The notes: a model not told the origin generated them from the letters alone. Shown: positions 44,066 through 53,103, counted from the first letter of the stretch. The stretch is 64,000 nucleotides of DNA from Streptomyces sp. 71268 (GCF_029392895.1 NZ_CP114200.1:1765501-1829500), one strand, 5' to 3'. Numbers and translations: made by a program.

Positions 44066-45524
44066 GCCCCAGGTCTACCACCGTCAGCCCGGGCACCCCG
44101 AAGTCGCCCTCCTCGGTGCCGGGCCGCCCCGGGGCGCCGGCCGCCCCCGCCCGGTCGTCGGCCCCCGCGCCGGCACGGGCCGCCGCGCGCGGCGCGGCGG
44201 GGCCGTCGCGGCGGTGGTCCTCGGCCTGGCCCCCGGGATGGCCGTCGCTCTCGCGCGGCGGCGGCGCGACGGGCACCTCGCGCACGGTGCCCACCAGCCG
44301 GATGTGGCCGCGTTCGCACATGCGGCCGGCCAGTTCGAGCAGCAGACGGGCCTGGCGTCGGTCCAGGCACCGGTCGAAGCCGTCGGCGAGGACCGTCAGG
44401 GTCTGGCGGGCGGGCAGCACGTCGGCCACCGGGTCCACGTCCAGCACCCCGGGACCGGTGAGCAGCACGAGCGCGAGGCCCAGGTAGCGCAGTTCGCCGT
44501 CGCCGAGCCGGTCCACGGGCATCTGCCCGAACTCGCCGAGGCCCAGCACGGCGCGCACCCCGGCGCCGGAGCGCCCGCGTGGCGCGCTGACCGCGCCGGT
44601 CGGGCCGCGTTGGGCCGGGGTGGTGGCGCGGTGCCGCGCCACCTGGGCCTGCTCGTCGGCGGGGGCGCGGAGCGCGGTGCCGCCGCGTCGGGTGCCGCCG
44701 ACGGTCACCGATGCGGGGACGTCCGGGGCGTGGTCGCGCCCGGCCGCGCCCTCGACGGTCAGCTCCGTGACGGCCGGTCCGGCGCAGCCGTCTCGTACGG
44801 CCGCGACCAGGGCCGCGTGCCGGGTGCCGCACTCCTTGCGGGTGCGGTAGAGGACGGCGGCGAGGTTGTCGCAGGCGCTGCGCAGGTGGCCGTCGGAACG
44901 CATGGCGGGGCCGCGCATGGCCTCGGGGCGCGGGTCGCAGGGGAAGACGGAGCGCAGCGCGACGACGACCTGTTCGGCCGCGGCGAGGGCGAGCCGCTGC
45001 CCCGCGGTCTTGCCGGCGATGCGCAGTGGCAGCAGCGCGGTGGCCAGTCGGTCGTCGGGGAGCGGGGCGCGGGTGACGGGCACGGCTCCGGCGGTGTACC
45101 AGGCCGCCTGCACGGTGCGGCGGCCCGGGTCGCGCAGCGCCGTCTCCAAGAGGACCTCGCCGGCGCCGGTCATGCGCTCGCCGACGATCCGCAGTTCGGG
45201 CTCGGCCTGGACGGCGATGTCGAGGTGGACGGGGCCGACCGGCCCGTCGACGGTGCAGCCGATGCGGAAGCCGCGTCGCCCCTGCGTGTCGGGGCGGGCC
45301 TGGTGCGGTACGCAGCCGGCGGGGTCGGGGAAGACGTCGGCCAGTGGTTCGCCGGCCGCGAGTCGGGCCAGGGCCGCGTACGCCTCCAGGGCGCTGGTCT
45401 TGCCGCTGCCGCTGGGTCCGGTGAACAGCGTCACCGGACCCAGCGGGAAGACCGCGCGCCGGTGCGTCTTGTAGGCCGAGAGCCTCAGTTCGGATACGGC
45501 GGGCCGCTGGCCTGATGCGTTCAT
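44037..45524 (-). CDS. AAA / SMC-like ATP-binding protein
   Basis: ATPase of 495 residues with ABC/SMC-like core: N-terminal LSAYKTHRRAVFPLGPVTLF, Walker A GPSGSGKTSALEAYAAL at about residue 35, and signature-like DRLGDGELRYLGLALVLL (the LSxGE analogue) followed by LTVLADGFDRCLDRRQ at the Walker B position. It resembles RecF/AAA_21-type overcoming-lysogenisation ATPases. A Gly/Ala/Asp-rich tail extends past the core. The ATG at 45524 starts MNASGQRP. It overlaps the MazG-like gene by 29 bases, an arrangement I recall as conserved in Streptomyces. Function unknown; a role in DNA or nucleotide quality control is only a guess from the partner. Confidence 0.78.
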   Translation of the reverse strand: MNASGQRPAVSELRLSAYKTHRRAVFPLGPVTLFTGPSGSGKTSALEAYAALARLAAGEPLADVFPDPAGCVPHQARPDTQGRRGFRIGCTVDGPVGPVHLDIAVQAEPELRIVGERMTGAGEVLLETALRDPGRRTVQAAWYTAGAVPVTRAPLPDDRLATALLPLRIAGKTAGQRLALAAAEQVVVALRSVFPCDPRPEAMRGPAMRSDGHLRSACDNLAAVLYRTRKECGTRHAALVAAVRDGCAGPAVTELTVEGAAGRDHAPDVPASVTVGGTRRGGTALRAPADEQAQVARHRATTPAQRGPTGAVSAPRGRSGAGVRAVLGLGEFGQMPVDRLGDGELRYLGLALVLLTGPGVLDVDPVADVLPARQTLTVLADGFDRCLDRRQARLLLELAGRMCERGHIRLVGTVREVPVAPPPRESDGHPGGQAEDHRRDGPAAPRAAARAGAGADDRAGAAGAPGRPGTEEGDFGVPGLTVVDLGRDQGTRTRP

Positions 45525-45580
45525 GGCGCGGAAGGTATCGCCGCCGCGTTTCGCCGAACCGTTTGCTCGTCGTCGCTTTC

Positions 45581-45997
45581 CTACGATCGGGGGACGGAAG
45601 CGCCCGTAACGGTTGTGAACGAGGGGCGCAGTTCGGGTTCGTCCACTTCGGTGCCGAGGGGGGCGAGCAGGAACACGTTGGTGTCGACCCGGTGCATGCC
45701 GCTGCCGAGGCCGAAGACGACTCCGCTGGAGAAGTCGAGGATGCGCTTGGCCACGTCGACCTCGGCGCTGGTGAGGTCGAGGAGGACGGGGATCTGGGCC
45801 ATCAGGTACTCGGCGACCTCGCGCGCGTCGGCGAAGGTCTGTACGCGGATGACGACGAACTGGCGCTGGTCCTGCTCGGCCTCGTCCTCGGGCAGGGCCC
45901 GGTGGTGCGGCCAGGACGGCCAGGCGTTGTTGCTTCGCAGCGGGACGACTTCGGCGAGCCCCTCCCACTGTTCGTCGGTGACGTCGTGGCTGTTCAC
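45581..45997 (-). CDS. SepF-like cell-division protein (paralogue)
   Basis: SepF-family protein of 138 residues. The core reads RQFVVIRVQTFADAREVA, IPVLLDLTSAEVDVAKRILDF and SSGVVFGLGSGMHRVDTNVFLLAP, the fold that links FtsZ to the membrane. It lacks the N-terminal amphipathic membrane helix of classical SepF; the first 40 residues are hydrophilic. It is not beside ftsZ, so it fits the extra SepF-like (Sfl) proteins of Streptomyces that modulate growth polarity. The start is GTG 45997 (VNSHDVTDEQ). Confidence 0.88.
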   Translation of the reverse strand: MNSHDVTDEQWEGLAEVVPLRSNNAWPSWPHHRALPEDEAEQDQRQFVVIRVQTFADAREVAEYLMAQIPVLLDLTSAEVDVAKRILDFSSGVVFGLGSGMHRVDTNVFLLAPLGTEVDEPELRPSFTTVTGASVPRS

Positions 45998-46638
45998 CGG
46001 TCCACCCCGCTGGCGTGCTCGCTGGATATGTGCATCGGGCGATTCTAGGGACAAGCTCGGGTTCGGTTCGCGCACCGACACAGGTATCGGCGCAGGTAGT
46101 GACGTAGGCAACGGGAAGGGACGGGACCGGGGAGCCGGGGCACGAGCCCCGCGCGGCACCGGAGTGGCCGCCGCGCTCGCGTCCCCCGACGCCGCGCGCG
46201 ACCGGCTCCGCGGTCCCGTCGTCCGAACCCGACGCCATGTGGCCGGAGCGTGAAGGGCCGACCCCCGTCGGCGCCTCCCCCGTACCGCTCCAGCCACCAG
46301 CGCGGCCAACTCGCGCCGACACTCCGGCGCGTTGTCTCGGCGATGGCCGTCGGGTGACTCAACGGCCGTGTCGACGCGGGAGAATCCCCCGCCGACCCCC
46401 CGTTCGCCAAAGTCACCGACGCGTCGCGTCGACTCCGCCCGGGGCGCCTTCCCGAGACCAAACGGTCTCGGGGCAGCGCGAGTTGGAAGAGGCGGCGGCG
46501 AGCCCCCCGTTTGCGTGCTTCCCCCGACACCACCGCCTCTGCCTACGAGCATCACATGCCAGTGGGGCAAAACTCAACGCCGTGTTGAGTTTTGTCGAAA
46601 CTGCGTTACGCGCCATTCGAACAGCTACGGTGAGCCGC
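45998..46638. other. Gene-free divergent region
   Basis: The 641 bases between the SepF-like gene and the TetR gene contain no supportable gene. Its right end holds the TetR operator palindrome at 46568-46594. Long open frames here have no coding character. Confidence 0.5.
46568..46594 (+). promoter_or_regulatory. Perfect 27-bp palindrome, likely TetR operator
   Basis: CAAAACTCAAC and GTTGAGTTTTG are perfect 11-base arms around GCCGT. It lies 44 bases upstream of the TetR gene in an otherwise GC-rich region and is of typical TetR-operator size. Autoregulation is the simplest reading. Confidence 0.75.
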
Positions 46639-47367
46639 ATGGACGACAACGGGGACGAAGCAGCGCACAGAACGCTGCCTCCCCCGGCCGGGGTCCGGGG
46701 GCGCAGGCGCCCCCGCCTGAGCCGGGGGGACCGCAGGGAGGCAGCCATCCTCGACAGCGTCGTCCGCCTCTTGCGCGACCGACCGGCGAGGAAGATCACC
46801 ATCGAGGAGATCGCCAAGGGCGCGGGCCTGTCCCGCCCCTCGGTGTACTTCTACTTCGACAGCAAGCAGGCCATCATCGACGCCGCCGTGCAGCGCGTCA
46901 TGGGCAGCATGCTGTCGACCGCGGCGGCCGCCGCGGGCAACGAGGACATCACGTTGGAGGCCTCGCTCGAAGGGCTGATCAACAACGTTCTCGACACCTG
47001 GGTGGAGCACGGCTCCCTGTTCTGTGCCGCGATCGACTACGTGGGGCGGGACCTGGAGGCGCGCATAGCGTGGCGGGACGTGCTGGAGGCGGGCGCCGAC
47101 GAGCTGGCCGCCATGCTGGAACGGGACCGCGCCCGAGGGCTGGTCAAACCGGGCGGGGACGCGCGGGCGCTGGCCGTGGCGGCGCACTGGATGGTCGAGC
47201 GCAACTGCTACATGCTCTTCAGCCGCGAGCACACGAAGCCGGAGGAACTCGCGCTGCGCACCACGATGGTGCTCAGCGCCCGGCGCATCCTCGGGCTCCC
47301 CGAGCCACCCGCCGAACCGCAGGAGACCGTACCGCCGGAAGCGGAGCCGCGGGGCGCCGAGACGTAG
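46639..47367 (+). CDS. TetR-family regulator, EthR-like
   Basis: TetR repressor of 242 residues. The N-terminal helix-turn-helix is ITIEEIAKGAGLSRPSVYFY, near residues 53-72, followed by FDSKQAIIDAAV. The C-terminal ligand domain contains GSLFCAAIDYVGRDLEARIAWRD-type helices, close to EthR-related actinomycete regulators. A basic N-terminal arm (RGRRRPRLSRGDRR) precedes the domain, and a Pro/Glu-rich tail ends it. The ATG at 46639 is 44 bases after the palindrome. Neighbouring genes converge on it, so its targets besides itself are unclear. Confidence 0.85.
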   Translation: MDDNGDEAAHRTLPPPAGVRGRRRPRLSRGDRREAAILDSVVRLLRDRPARKITIEEIAKGAGLSRPSVYFYFDSKQAIIDAAVQRVMGSMLSTAAAAAGNEDITLEASLEGLINNVLDTWVEHGSLFCAAIDYVGRDLEARIAWRDVLEAGADELAAMLERDRARGLVKPGGDARALAVAAHWMVERNCYMLFSREHTKPEELALRTTMVLSARRILGLPEPPAEPQETVPPEAEPRGAET

Positions 47368-47445
47368 CCGCCGGCCCACGCGGGGGCCCGGCGCCCCGTC
47401 CGCGCGCGGACGACCACGCCCGGCGCGCGGGTCGCTGGCCGGCCG

Positions 47446-48279
47446 TCAGCTCGCCGTCCAGCCGCCGTCGAGCGAGAGCGAGCTGCCGGTGATCATCGAG
47501 GACTGCGGGGCGCACAGGTACGCCACGGCCTCGGCGACCTCGGCGGGCTCCACCATGCGCTTGACGGCGGGGCGCGTGAGCAGCACGTCGGTCACCACCC
47601 GGTCGGCCGGGATGTCGTGCGTCGCGGCCTGGTCGGCGACCTGACGCTCCACCAGCGGGGTGCGCACGTAGCCGGGGTTGACGCAGTTGGAGGTGACGCC
47701 GTGCGGCGCGCCTTCGAGGGCGGTGACCTTCGACAGGCCCTCCAGGCCGTGCTTGGCCGCCACGTAGGCGGACTTGTAGGCGGAGGCCCGCAGGCCGTGC
47801 ACGGAGGAGATGTTGACGACACGGCCCCAGCCCTGGGCGTACATGTGCGGCAGGGCGCCCCTGATCAGCCGGAACGGGGCGGTCAGCATGACCGTCAGCA
47901 TGGTCGCGAAGTCCTCGGGCGGGAACTCGTGCAGGGGACGCACGAGTTGCATGCCGGCGTTGTTGACCAGCACGTCGACGCCGTCGGCCGCCCGCTCGGC
48001 CGCGTCGAGGTCGGTGAGGTCGAGTGGGTAGGGCTCGACCTCACCGGCCAACGGCCCGGCCCCGACCCCGATCCCGACGACGCCCCCGGTCGCGGCTGCG
48101 GCCTCGGCTCCGGTTCCGGCCCCGGTGGCCGCGGCGTGCAGGGCGGCGAGGCCGTCGGCGTCCCGGTCCACCGCGCGGACCCGTGCGCCGGCCGCAGCCA
48201 GCCGCAGCGCACAGGCGCGGCCGATGCCGCTGGCCGCGCCGGTGACCAGCGCGGTGCGCCCGCTGAGATCGAGATGCAT
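47446..48279 (-). CDS. 3-hydroxybutyrate dehydrogenase-like SDR
   Basis: Short-chain dehydrogenase of 277 residues with an NAD-binding TGAASGIGRACAL at residues 14-26, the NNAG motif (VLVNNAGMQLVRPLHEF), and the catalytic Ser and YxxxK in ISSVHGLRASAYKSAYVAAKHG. The VHGL, SKVTALEG and CVNPGYVRTPLVERQ segments are characteristic of D-3-hydroxybutyrate dehydrogenases, which oxidise 3-hydroxybutyrate to acetoacetate. A Gly/Ala-rich insertion of about 25 residues follows the second strand and is unusual. It converges with TetR. Confidence 0.85.
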   Translation of the reverse strand: MHLDLSGRTALVTGAASGIGRACALRLAAAGARVRAVDRDADGLAALHAAATGAGTGAEAAAATGGVVGIGVGAGPLAGEVEPYPLDLTDLDAAERAADGVDVLVNNAGMQLVRPLHEFPPEDFATMLTVMLTAPFRLIRGALPHMYAQGWGRVVNISSVHGLRASAYKSAYVAAKHGLEGLSKVTALEGAPHGVTSNCVNPGYVRTPLVERQVADQAATHDIPADRVVTDVLLTRPAVKRMVEPAEVAEAVAYLCAPQSSMITGSSLSLDGGWTAS

Positions 48280-48286
48280 AGCGGCA

Positions 48287-48330
48287 GGGGGCGCTGTCGC
48301 GGGAGCGGCGGGGGCGCTGTCGCGGGGGCG
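48287..48330. repeat. Short tandem GC repeat
   Basis: Two near-identical copies of a GGGGGCGCTGTCGCGGG unit lie in the gap upstream of the dehydrogenase gene. No function is apparent. Confidence 0.5.
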
Positions 48331-48402
48331 ACGGGAGGTGCTGCCGTTGGGGCAGCGGGGGGTGTCGTTGGCGGGTCGGCTGGCAGGCTCATATCGAACA
48401 GC

Positions 48403-49152
48403 CTAGGCGGCCGGTCGGAGCCCGCCGGGGTTCAGGGCGCTCCCAAATGCTCCCGTGCGCCCCCGGTGGGGGTGGGGGCAGGGGGCGGGTGGCACCCGGT
48501 CGGCGCGGATGACCACCAACTCCTCCTCCCGCTGGCCCCGCTCGATCAGCCCGCGCTCGGTCAGCCACTCGGCGCGGGAACGCAGCACCGGGCCGAAGGG
48601 CTGCTGGCGGCGGGCCACGACGGACGCCTTGAGACCGGCCTGGCCGAGCAGGTCGAGGGTCCGCTCGGGCCCGCACAGCGCGGAGTGGACGATGAGCAGC
48701 ATGCCCTCCGCGGTCAGCAGGTGCGGTGCCATGGCGCAGAGTTGGTCCAGGTAGCGCCGGCCGTCCAGGCCCGCGTTCCAGGCCCGGGCCTGCCCCCGCT
48801 CGTGGTCGGCGTCCGCCGGGCAGGGGACGTACGGCGGGTTGGCCGTGATCACGTCGTAGCGCTGGCGGTGCGTCAGGCAGGAGCGGAAGTCGCCGTGCTC
48901 GACGTGGACGGGCAGCCTGTTCAGCCACGCGTTGCAGCGGGCCGTCAGTACGGCGCGGTAGCAGGTGTCCACGGCGCGTACGCGCAGCGCGCCCAGTCTG
49001 GCCGCCGTCAGCGCGATCAGCCCGGTGCCGGTGCACACGTCCAACGCGTGCGCGCCGCTGGGCACGGACGCCCGGTGCAGCGCCTCTTGCAGGAGCAGCG
49101 AGTCCCCCTGCGGCCCGTACACGCCCCATGCCTTCACCAACACCGTGCCCAC
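48403..49152 (-). CDS. HemK2/PrmC-like N5-glutamine or small-molecule methyltransferase
   Basis: Class I SAM methyltransferase of 249 residues. Motif I is ALDVCTGTGLIALTAARLG near residue 42, and the catalytic NPPY motif is in VITANPPYVPCPAD near 110, the mark of PrmC/HemK-type amide methylases. The GTG at 49152 has AAGGAA eight bases upstream and gives the family start. It lies 68 bases after the 2OG dioxygenase on the same strand. Streptomyces carries several of these beyond PrmC, some in natural-product clusters; the substrate is unknown. Confidence 0.82.
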   Translation of the reverse strand: MGTVLVKAWGVYGPQGDSLLLQEALHRASVPSGAHALDVCTGTGLIALTAARLGALRVRAVDTCYRAVLTARCNAWLNRLPVHVEHGDFRSCLTHRQRYDVITANPPYVPCPADADHERGQARAWNAGLDGRRYLDQLCAMAPHLLTAEGMLLIVHSALCGPERTLDLLGQAGLKASVVARRQQPFGPVLRSRAEWLTERGLIERGQREEELVVIRADRVPPAPCPHPHRGRTGAFGSALNPGGLRPAA

Positions 49153-49220
49153 CTGCCGTTCCTTGGGTCGTGCACCGCCCGCGTGGCCGGTGCTGTCACT
49201 GATCGGGGTACGCCGGGGGC

Positions 49221-50051
49221 TCACAGCCGTGGCGCGTAGGGGGCCAGGCCGATGATGAGGATGCGGCGATCGCCGTGGCCCGAGTCGGCGCCGAGCCGTA
49301 CGGGGGCGACATAGTGGCTGACCCGGTGGTCGTGCACGGCGTAGCCGTCCAGCGGTTCGCGCAGCGTGAAACGCTCGTGCAGGGCCTCGGGCGGCACCTC
49401 TTCGGGGCGTTTGCCGGCGCACTCGGGGCGGGCGATGACGTTCTCGCCGCCGGCCACGTTGGCGCAGCTGACCAGGTGGGCGAAGGTGAACGTGGCCCGG
49501 GAGCCGCCGTCCTGGTGCAGGCAGTCGGGGGACGAGACGGCGACCTGGCTCCGGTCCGTGACCGCCAGCTTGATCAGGTGCACGCCGACGTACAGCGGCA
49601 CCCGGCGCAGGTCCGCCACCCAGTCGACCTGCGCGAGGTCGGCGTGGATGAGGTGCAGCAGCAGCGCGTTGGCCTGGAGGTCGGCGGGGATGTCGGGCAG
49701 CCGGCGCCGCAGGTCCGGGTACTCCGGGTTGTGGCCGTCCTGCCAGTACTCGGTAACCGTGCCGTACGTGGCGTCCGGGGCACCGGGGGCGAACGAGAGC
49801 TGCCGCGTCCAGGGCAGGTAGACGGCGTGCGAGTACCGACGGTAGCGGTGCGTCGTCGGGGCGTACGGGTCGGCCGGCAGGTCCGTGTATGCCGCGGTGA
49901 GCCGTGCCAGGTCCCCGGCGTGCGCGGCCAGTGACAGGCCCAGGTCCTCCGGGCGGTAGCGGGCGTAGCCGTCCCGTCGCAGGTCACCCGGGCCGCCGGC
50001 CGCCACGGGGGCGGTGGGAGCGGGGCTGTGCACGGTCGGTGTGTTCTCCAT
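49221..50051 (-). CDS. 2-oxoglutarate/Fe(II) dioxygenase family protein (PF10014-like)
   Basis: Protein of 276 residues resembling the 2OG-Fe dioxygenase family that includes free amino-acid hydroxylases such as isoleucine dioxygenase. The iron triad is visible as HQDGG (His and Asp) and a distal His in DHRVSHYVAP, about 75 residues apart. YRRYSHAVYLPW and AQVDWVADLRRVPLYVGVHLIK are further family features. The ATG at 50051 follows GGAGGAG. It is in a run of three minus-strand genes: carboxylate-amine ligase, this, and the PrmC-like methylase. An amino-acid hydroxylation is the likely reaction; the substrate is not known. Confidence 0.82.
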   Translation of the reverse strand: MENTPTVHSPAPTAPVAAGGPGDLRRDGYARYRPEDLGLSLAAHAGDLARLTAAYTDLPADPYAPTTHRYRRYSHAVYLPWTRQLSFAPGAPDATYGTVTEYWQDGHNPEYPDLRRRLPDIPADLQANALLLHLIHADLAQVDWVADLRRVPLYVGVHLIKLAVTDRSQVAVSSPDCLHQDGGSRATFTFAHLVSCANVAGGENVIARPECAGKRPEEVPPEALHERFTLREPLDGYAVHDHRVSHYVAPVRLGADSGHGDRRILIIGLAPYAPRL

Positions 50052-50199
50052 ACGACTCCTCCAGTGCCGCCAAGTGGGTCGCTGTCGTCCCGCCCGATCC
50101 CCGGTGGGCACCGCCCCTAGCAGGCTCACACGGGTACCCAGAAGACGCCCGGTCAGTACGACCGTCTCGGTGAACCTGGCGCCGAACGCGGTGTCCCGG

Positions 50200-51372
50200 T
50201 CAACGCCCGTCCCCGGGGGCCGCCGGCATCAGGTCGTCCACCACGGCGGTCAGGCCGCCCGGCCGACGGGCCGCGGCCCGCTGCCGGTGGGCCCCGGAGC
50301 CGTGGCGCCCCAGCCGGTCCAGGAAGTCCGCGACCACCTGCCGGTCGCCGTGCGCGTCCAGGGCCGGGCCGACGTGCGCGAGCAGCCGCCGGCCGCGCTC
50401 GGGTGCGGGCAGCACGTCGCCGGTGACGGCGTCCGTGCCGAGCCCGGGCCAGCCGTCGCGGGTCGCGTACCAGTAGGCCGAGCGCAGCAGCTCCCCGCCC
50501 GCGCGCGGGCCCGGGTCGCCGGCGCGCACCCGCGCCGCCGCCGTGACCACCAGCGCCCGCACGATCGCGGCCAGGGCCGCGGAGTCGGCGGGGTCGGCCG
50601 GCACGTCCATGCAGCGCACCTCCAGGGTCGGCAGCGTCGGGTGCGGGCGCACGTCCCAGAACGGCAGCTCGCCGAAGGGCATGGCGCCGGCCGTGGCCAT
50701 GGCCCGCGCGGTGTGCTCGTAGTGCGCGAAGGAGTCGACGTACGGCGGCGGCCCCAGGCAGGGGAAGCGGACCCGGATCACCGAACGCCAACTCGCGTAA
50801 CCGCTGTCCCGGCCGCCGTGGAAGGGGGAGTTCGCGCTCATCTCGACCAGCAGCGGCAGCCAGGGCCGCAGGTGGTTGCCGACCAGCGCGGCCAGTTCGC
50901 GGTCGGGCAGGTGGACGTGGACGTGCAGCGCGTTGATGGCGTAGTCGTCCATCATCGACCGGAACAGGTCCACGCTGGTCTGGTAGCGCGGGTGGTCACC
51001 GACGACGACCGGGTCCGCGCCGCCGAGCACCGGCGTGCCCGACGGGCACACGCGCAGCCCCTCTGCCGCCGCGGCGCGCCCCACGGCGGCCCGCAGCCGC
51101 GTCAGCTCCCGGTGCACCTCGGCCGACGTCGTGCACGGCTCGGTCTTCACCTCGATCTGGTACGCGGTGAACTCACCCGAGACCGCGTCGCCGAGATCCG
51201 CCGCGGCCCGGGCGAGCACGCGCGGCCCGGCCGGCTCGACGGCCCGGGTCTCCGGGTGCACCACGAAGTACTCCTCCTCCACGCCCACCGTCGGCACGTC
51301 CGTCGCCTCCCACGTCCCGCATCCGGCCTCCTCGCTACCGTTCACCGCCCCAGCATTGCCCGCCGTCCCCAC
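50200..51372 (-). CDS. YbdK-type carboxylate-amine ligase (GCS2 family)
   Basis: Glutamate-cysteine ligase type 2 family enzyme of 390 residues. Early active-site segment VGVEEEYFVVHPETRAVEP (residues about 28-46) is the hallmark of YbdK; others are YQIEVKTEPCTTSAEV, ALHVHVHLPD and LPLLVEMSANSPFHGGRDSG. YbdK enzymes join a carboxylate such as glutamate to an amine with ATP. The GTG at 51372 has no good ribosome site; a GTG nine codons downstream is an alternative. It diverges from the diiron oxidase gene across 155 bases. With the dioxygenase and methylase it could make a modified dipeptide; this is speculative. Confidence 0.85.
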   Translation of the reverse strand: MGTAGNAGAVNGSEEAGCGTWEATDVPTVGVEEEYFVVHPETRAVEPAGPRVLARAAADLGDAVSGEFTAYQIEVKTEPCTTSAEVHRELTRLRAAVGRAAAAEGLRVCPSGTPVLGGADPVVVGDHPRYQTSVDLFRSMMDDYAINALHVHVHLPDRELAALVGNHLRPWLPLLVEMSANSPFHGGRDSGYASWRSVIRVRFPCLGPPPYVDSFAHYEHTARAMATAGAMPFGELPFWDVRPHPTLPTLEVRCMDVPADPADSAALAAIVRALVVTAAARVRAGDPGPRAGGELLRSAYWYATRDGWPGLGTDAVTGDVLPAPERGRRLLAHVGPALDAHGDRQVVADFLDRLGRHGSGAHRQRAAARRPGGLTAVVDDLMPAAPGDGR

Positions 51373-51527
51373 ACTGTCGCGGCACGCACGGCGATCGGGG
51401 ACAGGTACGGCCCGGGCGCGCCCGGAGCGCCGACGCGCGGGCCCCGGGCTGGTCAGGGCGACCCGTACGCGTGGACCGGGCGCACCGGGGCACTCGGAAC
51501 GAACCTGGCCACTCCTGGAGGACGCCC

Positions 51528-52586
51528 ATGATCCCCGTCAAACTCGCCACGCCTCCCCCGACCCCGACGCCGCGGGCGGCCCCGCTGCCAGCGGCCCGTG
51601 GCGCCCTGTCCGAGCTGGTGACGACGGTGCTGCGCGGCCCCGTGGACCAGGGGTGCCAGGGGCAGGTGGCGGCGGCGCTCGGCGTGGTCTCCCGCGCCGA
51701 CCCGCTCGGCGACGACCTCCAGCTCGCGCTGCACACCTGCTACGAGCTGCACTACCAGGGCTTCGCGGGCGTGGACCCGGACTGGGAGTGGCAGGTGGAC
51801 CTGTTGCGGTTGCGCGGGGCGCTGGAGCGCGTCTTCCTGGACCGGGTACGGGACGGGGTGGCGGGCGGCACGGACCTCGACGCGGAGTTGGAGGCGCTGC
51901 TCGTCGAGCCGGTGGACGGCTCGGGCCTCTCGCACCAACTGCGCCGCGAGGGCACCTGGGAGCAGGTGCGGGAGCTGTTCGCGCACCGCTCCATCTACCA
52001 GCTCAAGGAGTCCGACCCGCAGGCGTGGGTGATCCCCCGGCTGACGGGGCGGGCCAAGGCGGCGCTGGTGGCGGTCGAGTACGACGAGTTCGGCGCGGGC
52101 CGGGCCGAGCGCGTGCACTCCCGGCTCTTCGCCGACCTGCTGGCGGCGGCCGGTCTCGACGCCCGGTACGGCGGGTACGTGGAGGCCGTGCCCGGCAGCA
52201 CGCTCGCCGTGGTCAACCTGATGTCCTACTTCGGCCTGCACCGCACCCACCGGGCCGCGCTGGTCGGGCACTTCGCGGCGGGCGAGATCGCCTCGTCGCC
52301 CGGCGCGCGCCGGATGCTCCAGGTGCTCGACCGGCTGGGCGCCCCGCAGGCGTGCCGCACCTTCTACAGCGAGCACGTCGAGGCCGACGCCGTGCACGAG
52401 CAGCTCATGCGCCGCGAGGTGATCGGCGGGCTGCTCGACGAGGAGCCCGAACTGCGCGGCGAGGTCGTCTTCGGCATCCAGGCGGCGAACTTCGTGGACG
52501 GCCGGTTCTCTGCGTGGATACGCGACCGCTGGCAGGCCGGCGCCTCCTCACTCCGCTGGCCCCTCACGCCCTCCGGGGCGCGCTGA
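51528..52586 (+). CDS. Iron-containing redox enzyme, haem-oxygenase-like diiron fold
   Basis: Protein of 352 residues in the haem-oxygenase-like diiron oxidase family (annotated iron-containing redox enzyme). Candidate metal ligands are Glu and His in CYELHYQGF, Glu/Asp in VAVEYDEFGAGR with nearby His in RVHSRLFAD, and a late cluster YSEHVEADAVHEQL, spaced like other members. Such enzymes activate oxygen for N-oxygenation, decarboxylation or C-C cleavage. The ATG at 51528 follows CTGGAGG. It converges with a CDGSH iron-sulfur gene, a pairing common in actinomycetes, where the CDGSH protein probably donates electrons. Confidence 0.87.
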   Translation: MIPVKLATPPPTPTPRAAPLPAARGALSELVTTVLRGPVDQGCQGQVAAALGVVSRADPLGDDLQLALHTCYELHYQGFAGVDPDWEWQVDLLRLRGALERVFLDRVRDGVAGGTDLDAELEALLVEPVDGSGLSHQLRREGTWEQVRELFAHRSIYQLKESDPQAWVIPRLTGRAKAALVAVEYDEFGAGRAERVHSRLFADLLAAAGLDARYGGYVEAVPGSTLAVVNLMSYFGLHRTHRAALVGHFAAGEIASSPGARRMLQVLDRLGAPQACRTFYSEHVEADAVHEQLMRREVIGGLLDEEPELRGEVVFGIQAANFVDGRFSAWIRDRWQAGASSLRWPLTPSGAR

Positions 52587-52600
52587 CGGGCCACCGGCCG

Positions 52601-52638
52601 GCGGACCGCCGCCCCGCGTCGCGCGGGCGGCGGTCCGC
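52601..52638. terminator. Bidirectional hairpin terminator
   Basis: Perfect 14-bp stem (52601-52614 with 52625-52638) and a 10-base loop, 14 bases after the diiron enzyme stop and 60 bases from the convergent CDGSH gene. Confidence 0.8.
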
Positions 52639-52698
52639 ACGTCGCGAGGCCGAGGGTGGTGCGGCGGCTCCGGCTCCGGTGGGGTCCGTGCCCGGCGG

Positions 52699-53103
52699 TC
52701 AGTCTTCGGGCGTGGCCCGCCGGTGTGGGCCGCGCCGGCGGTGGCTGGTGTCGCACCAGGGGTAGGACCGGCTGCGCCGGCAGACACACAGCGCCACCTG
52801 CGGGCGGTCCGAGCGCACGACACGGCCGTCACCCAGCTCCACCTCGACCGGCCCGTCAACGAGCAGCGGCCCCTCCGGGACGACCACGACACGCGTCGGC
52901 CGCGCCTCCCGCCCGGGCGAGGACGCCTCTCGCACGGGTGAGGGCGGGGTGGCGGATGCGGCAACCGCCTCATCCGACGTGCCCGCGCCGAGCGGTCCGC
53001 ACCGGTCGGCCGTCGGGGCGGCGGACGCTGCCGCGCGCGGTGTCGCCGGCGCCCCACCGCGCGAGGCGCGCCCCTCGCCGTCGCCCCCGGGCGCGCCCGT
53101 CAT
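52699..53103 (-). CDS. CDGSH-type iron-sulfur protein
   Basis: Protein of 134 residues. The C-terminal half carries the CDGSH [2Fe-2S] signature: VALCVCRRSRSYPWCDTSH, giving three Cys and one His ligands in C-x-C-x8-P-x-C-D-x2-H form. A strand GPVEVELGDGRVV precedes it. The first 55 residues are Ala/Gly-rich and look disordered, so the true start could be further downstream than the ATG at 53103. It probably passes electrons to the neighbouring diiron enzyme; that role is inferred from the recurrent pairing. Confidence 0.87.
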   Translation of the reverse strand: MTGAPGGDGEGRASRGGAPATPRAAASAAPTADRCGPLGAGTSDEAVAASATPPSPVREASSPGREARPTRVVVVPEGPLLVDGPVEVELGDGRVVRSDRPQVALCVCRRSRSYPWCDTSHRRRGPHRRATPED

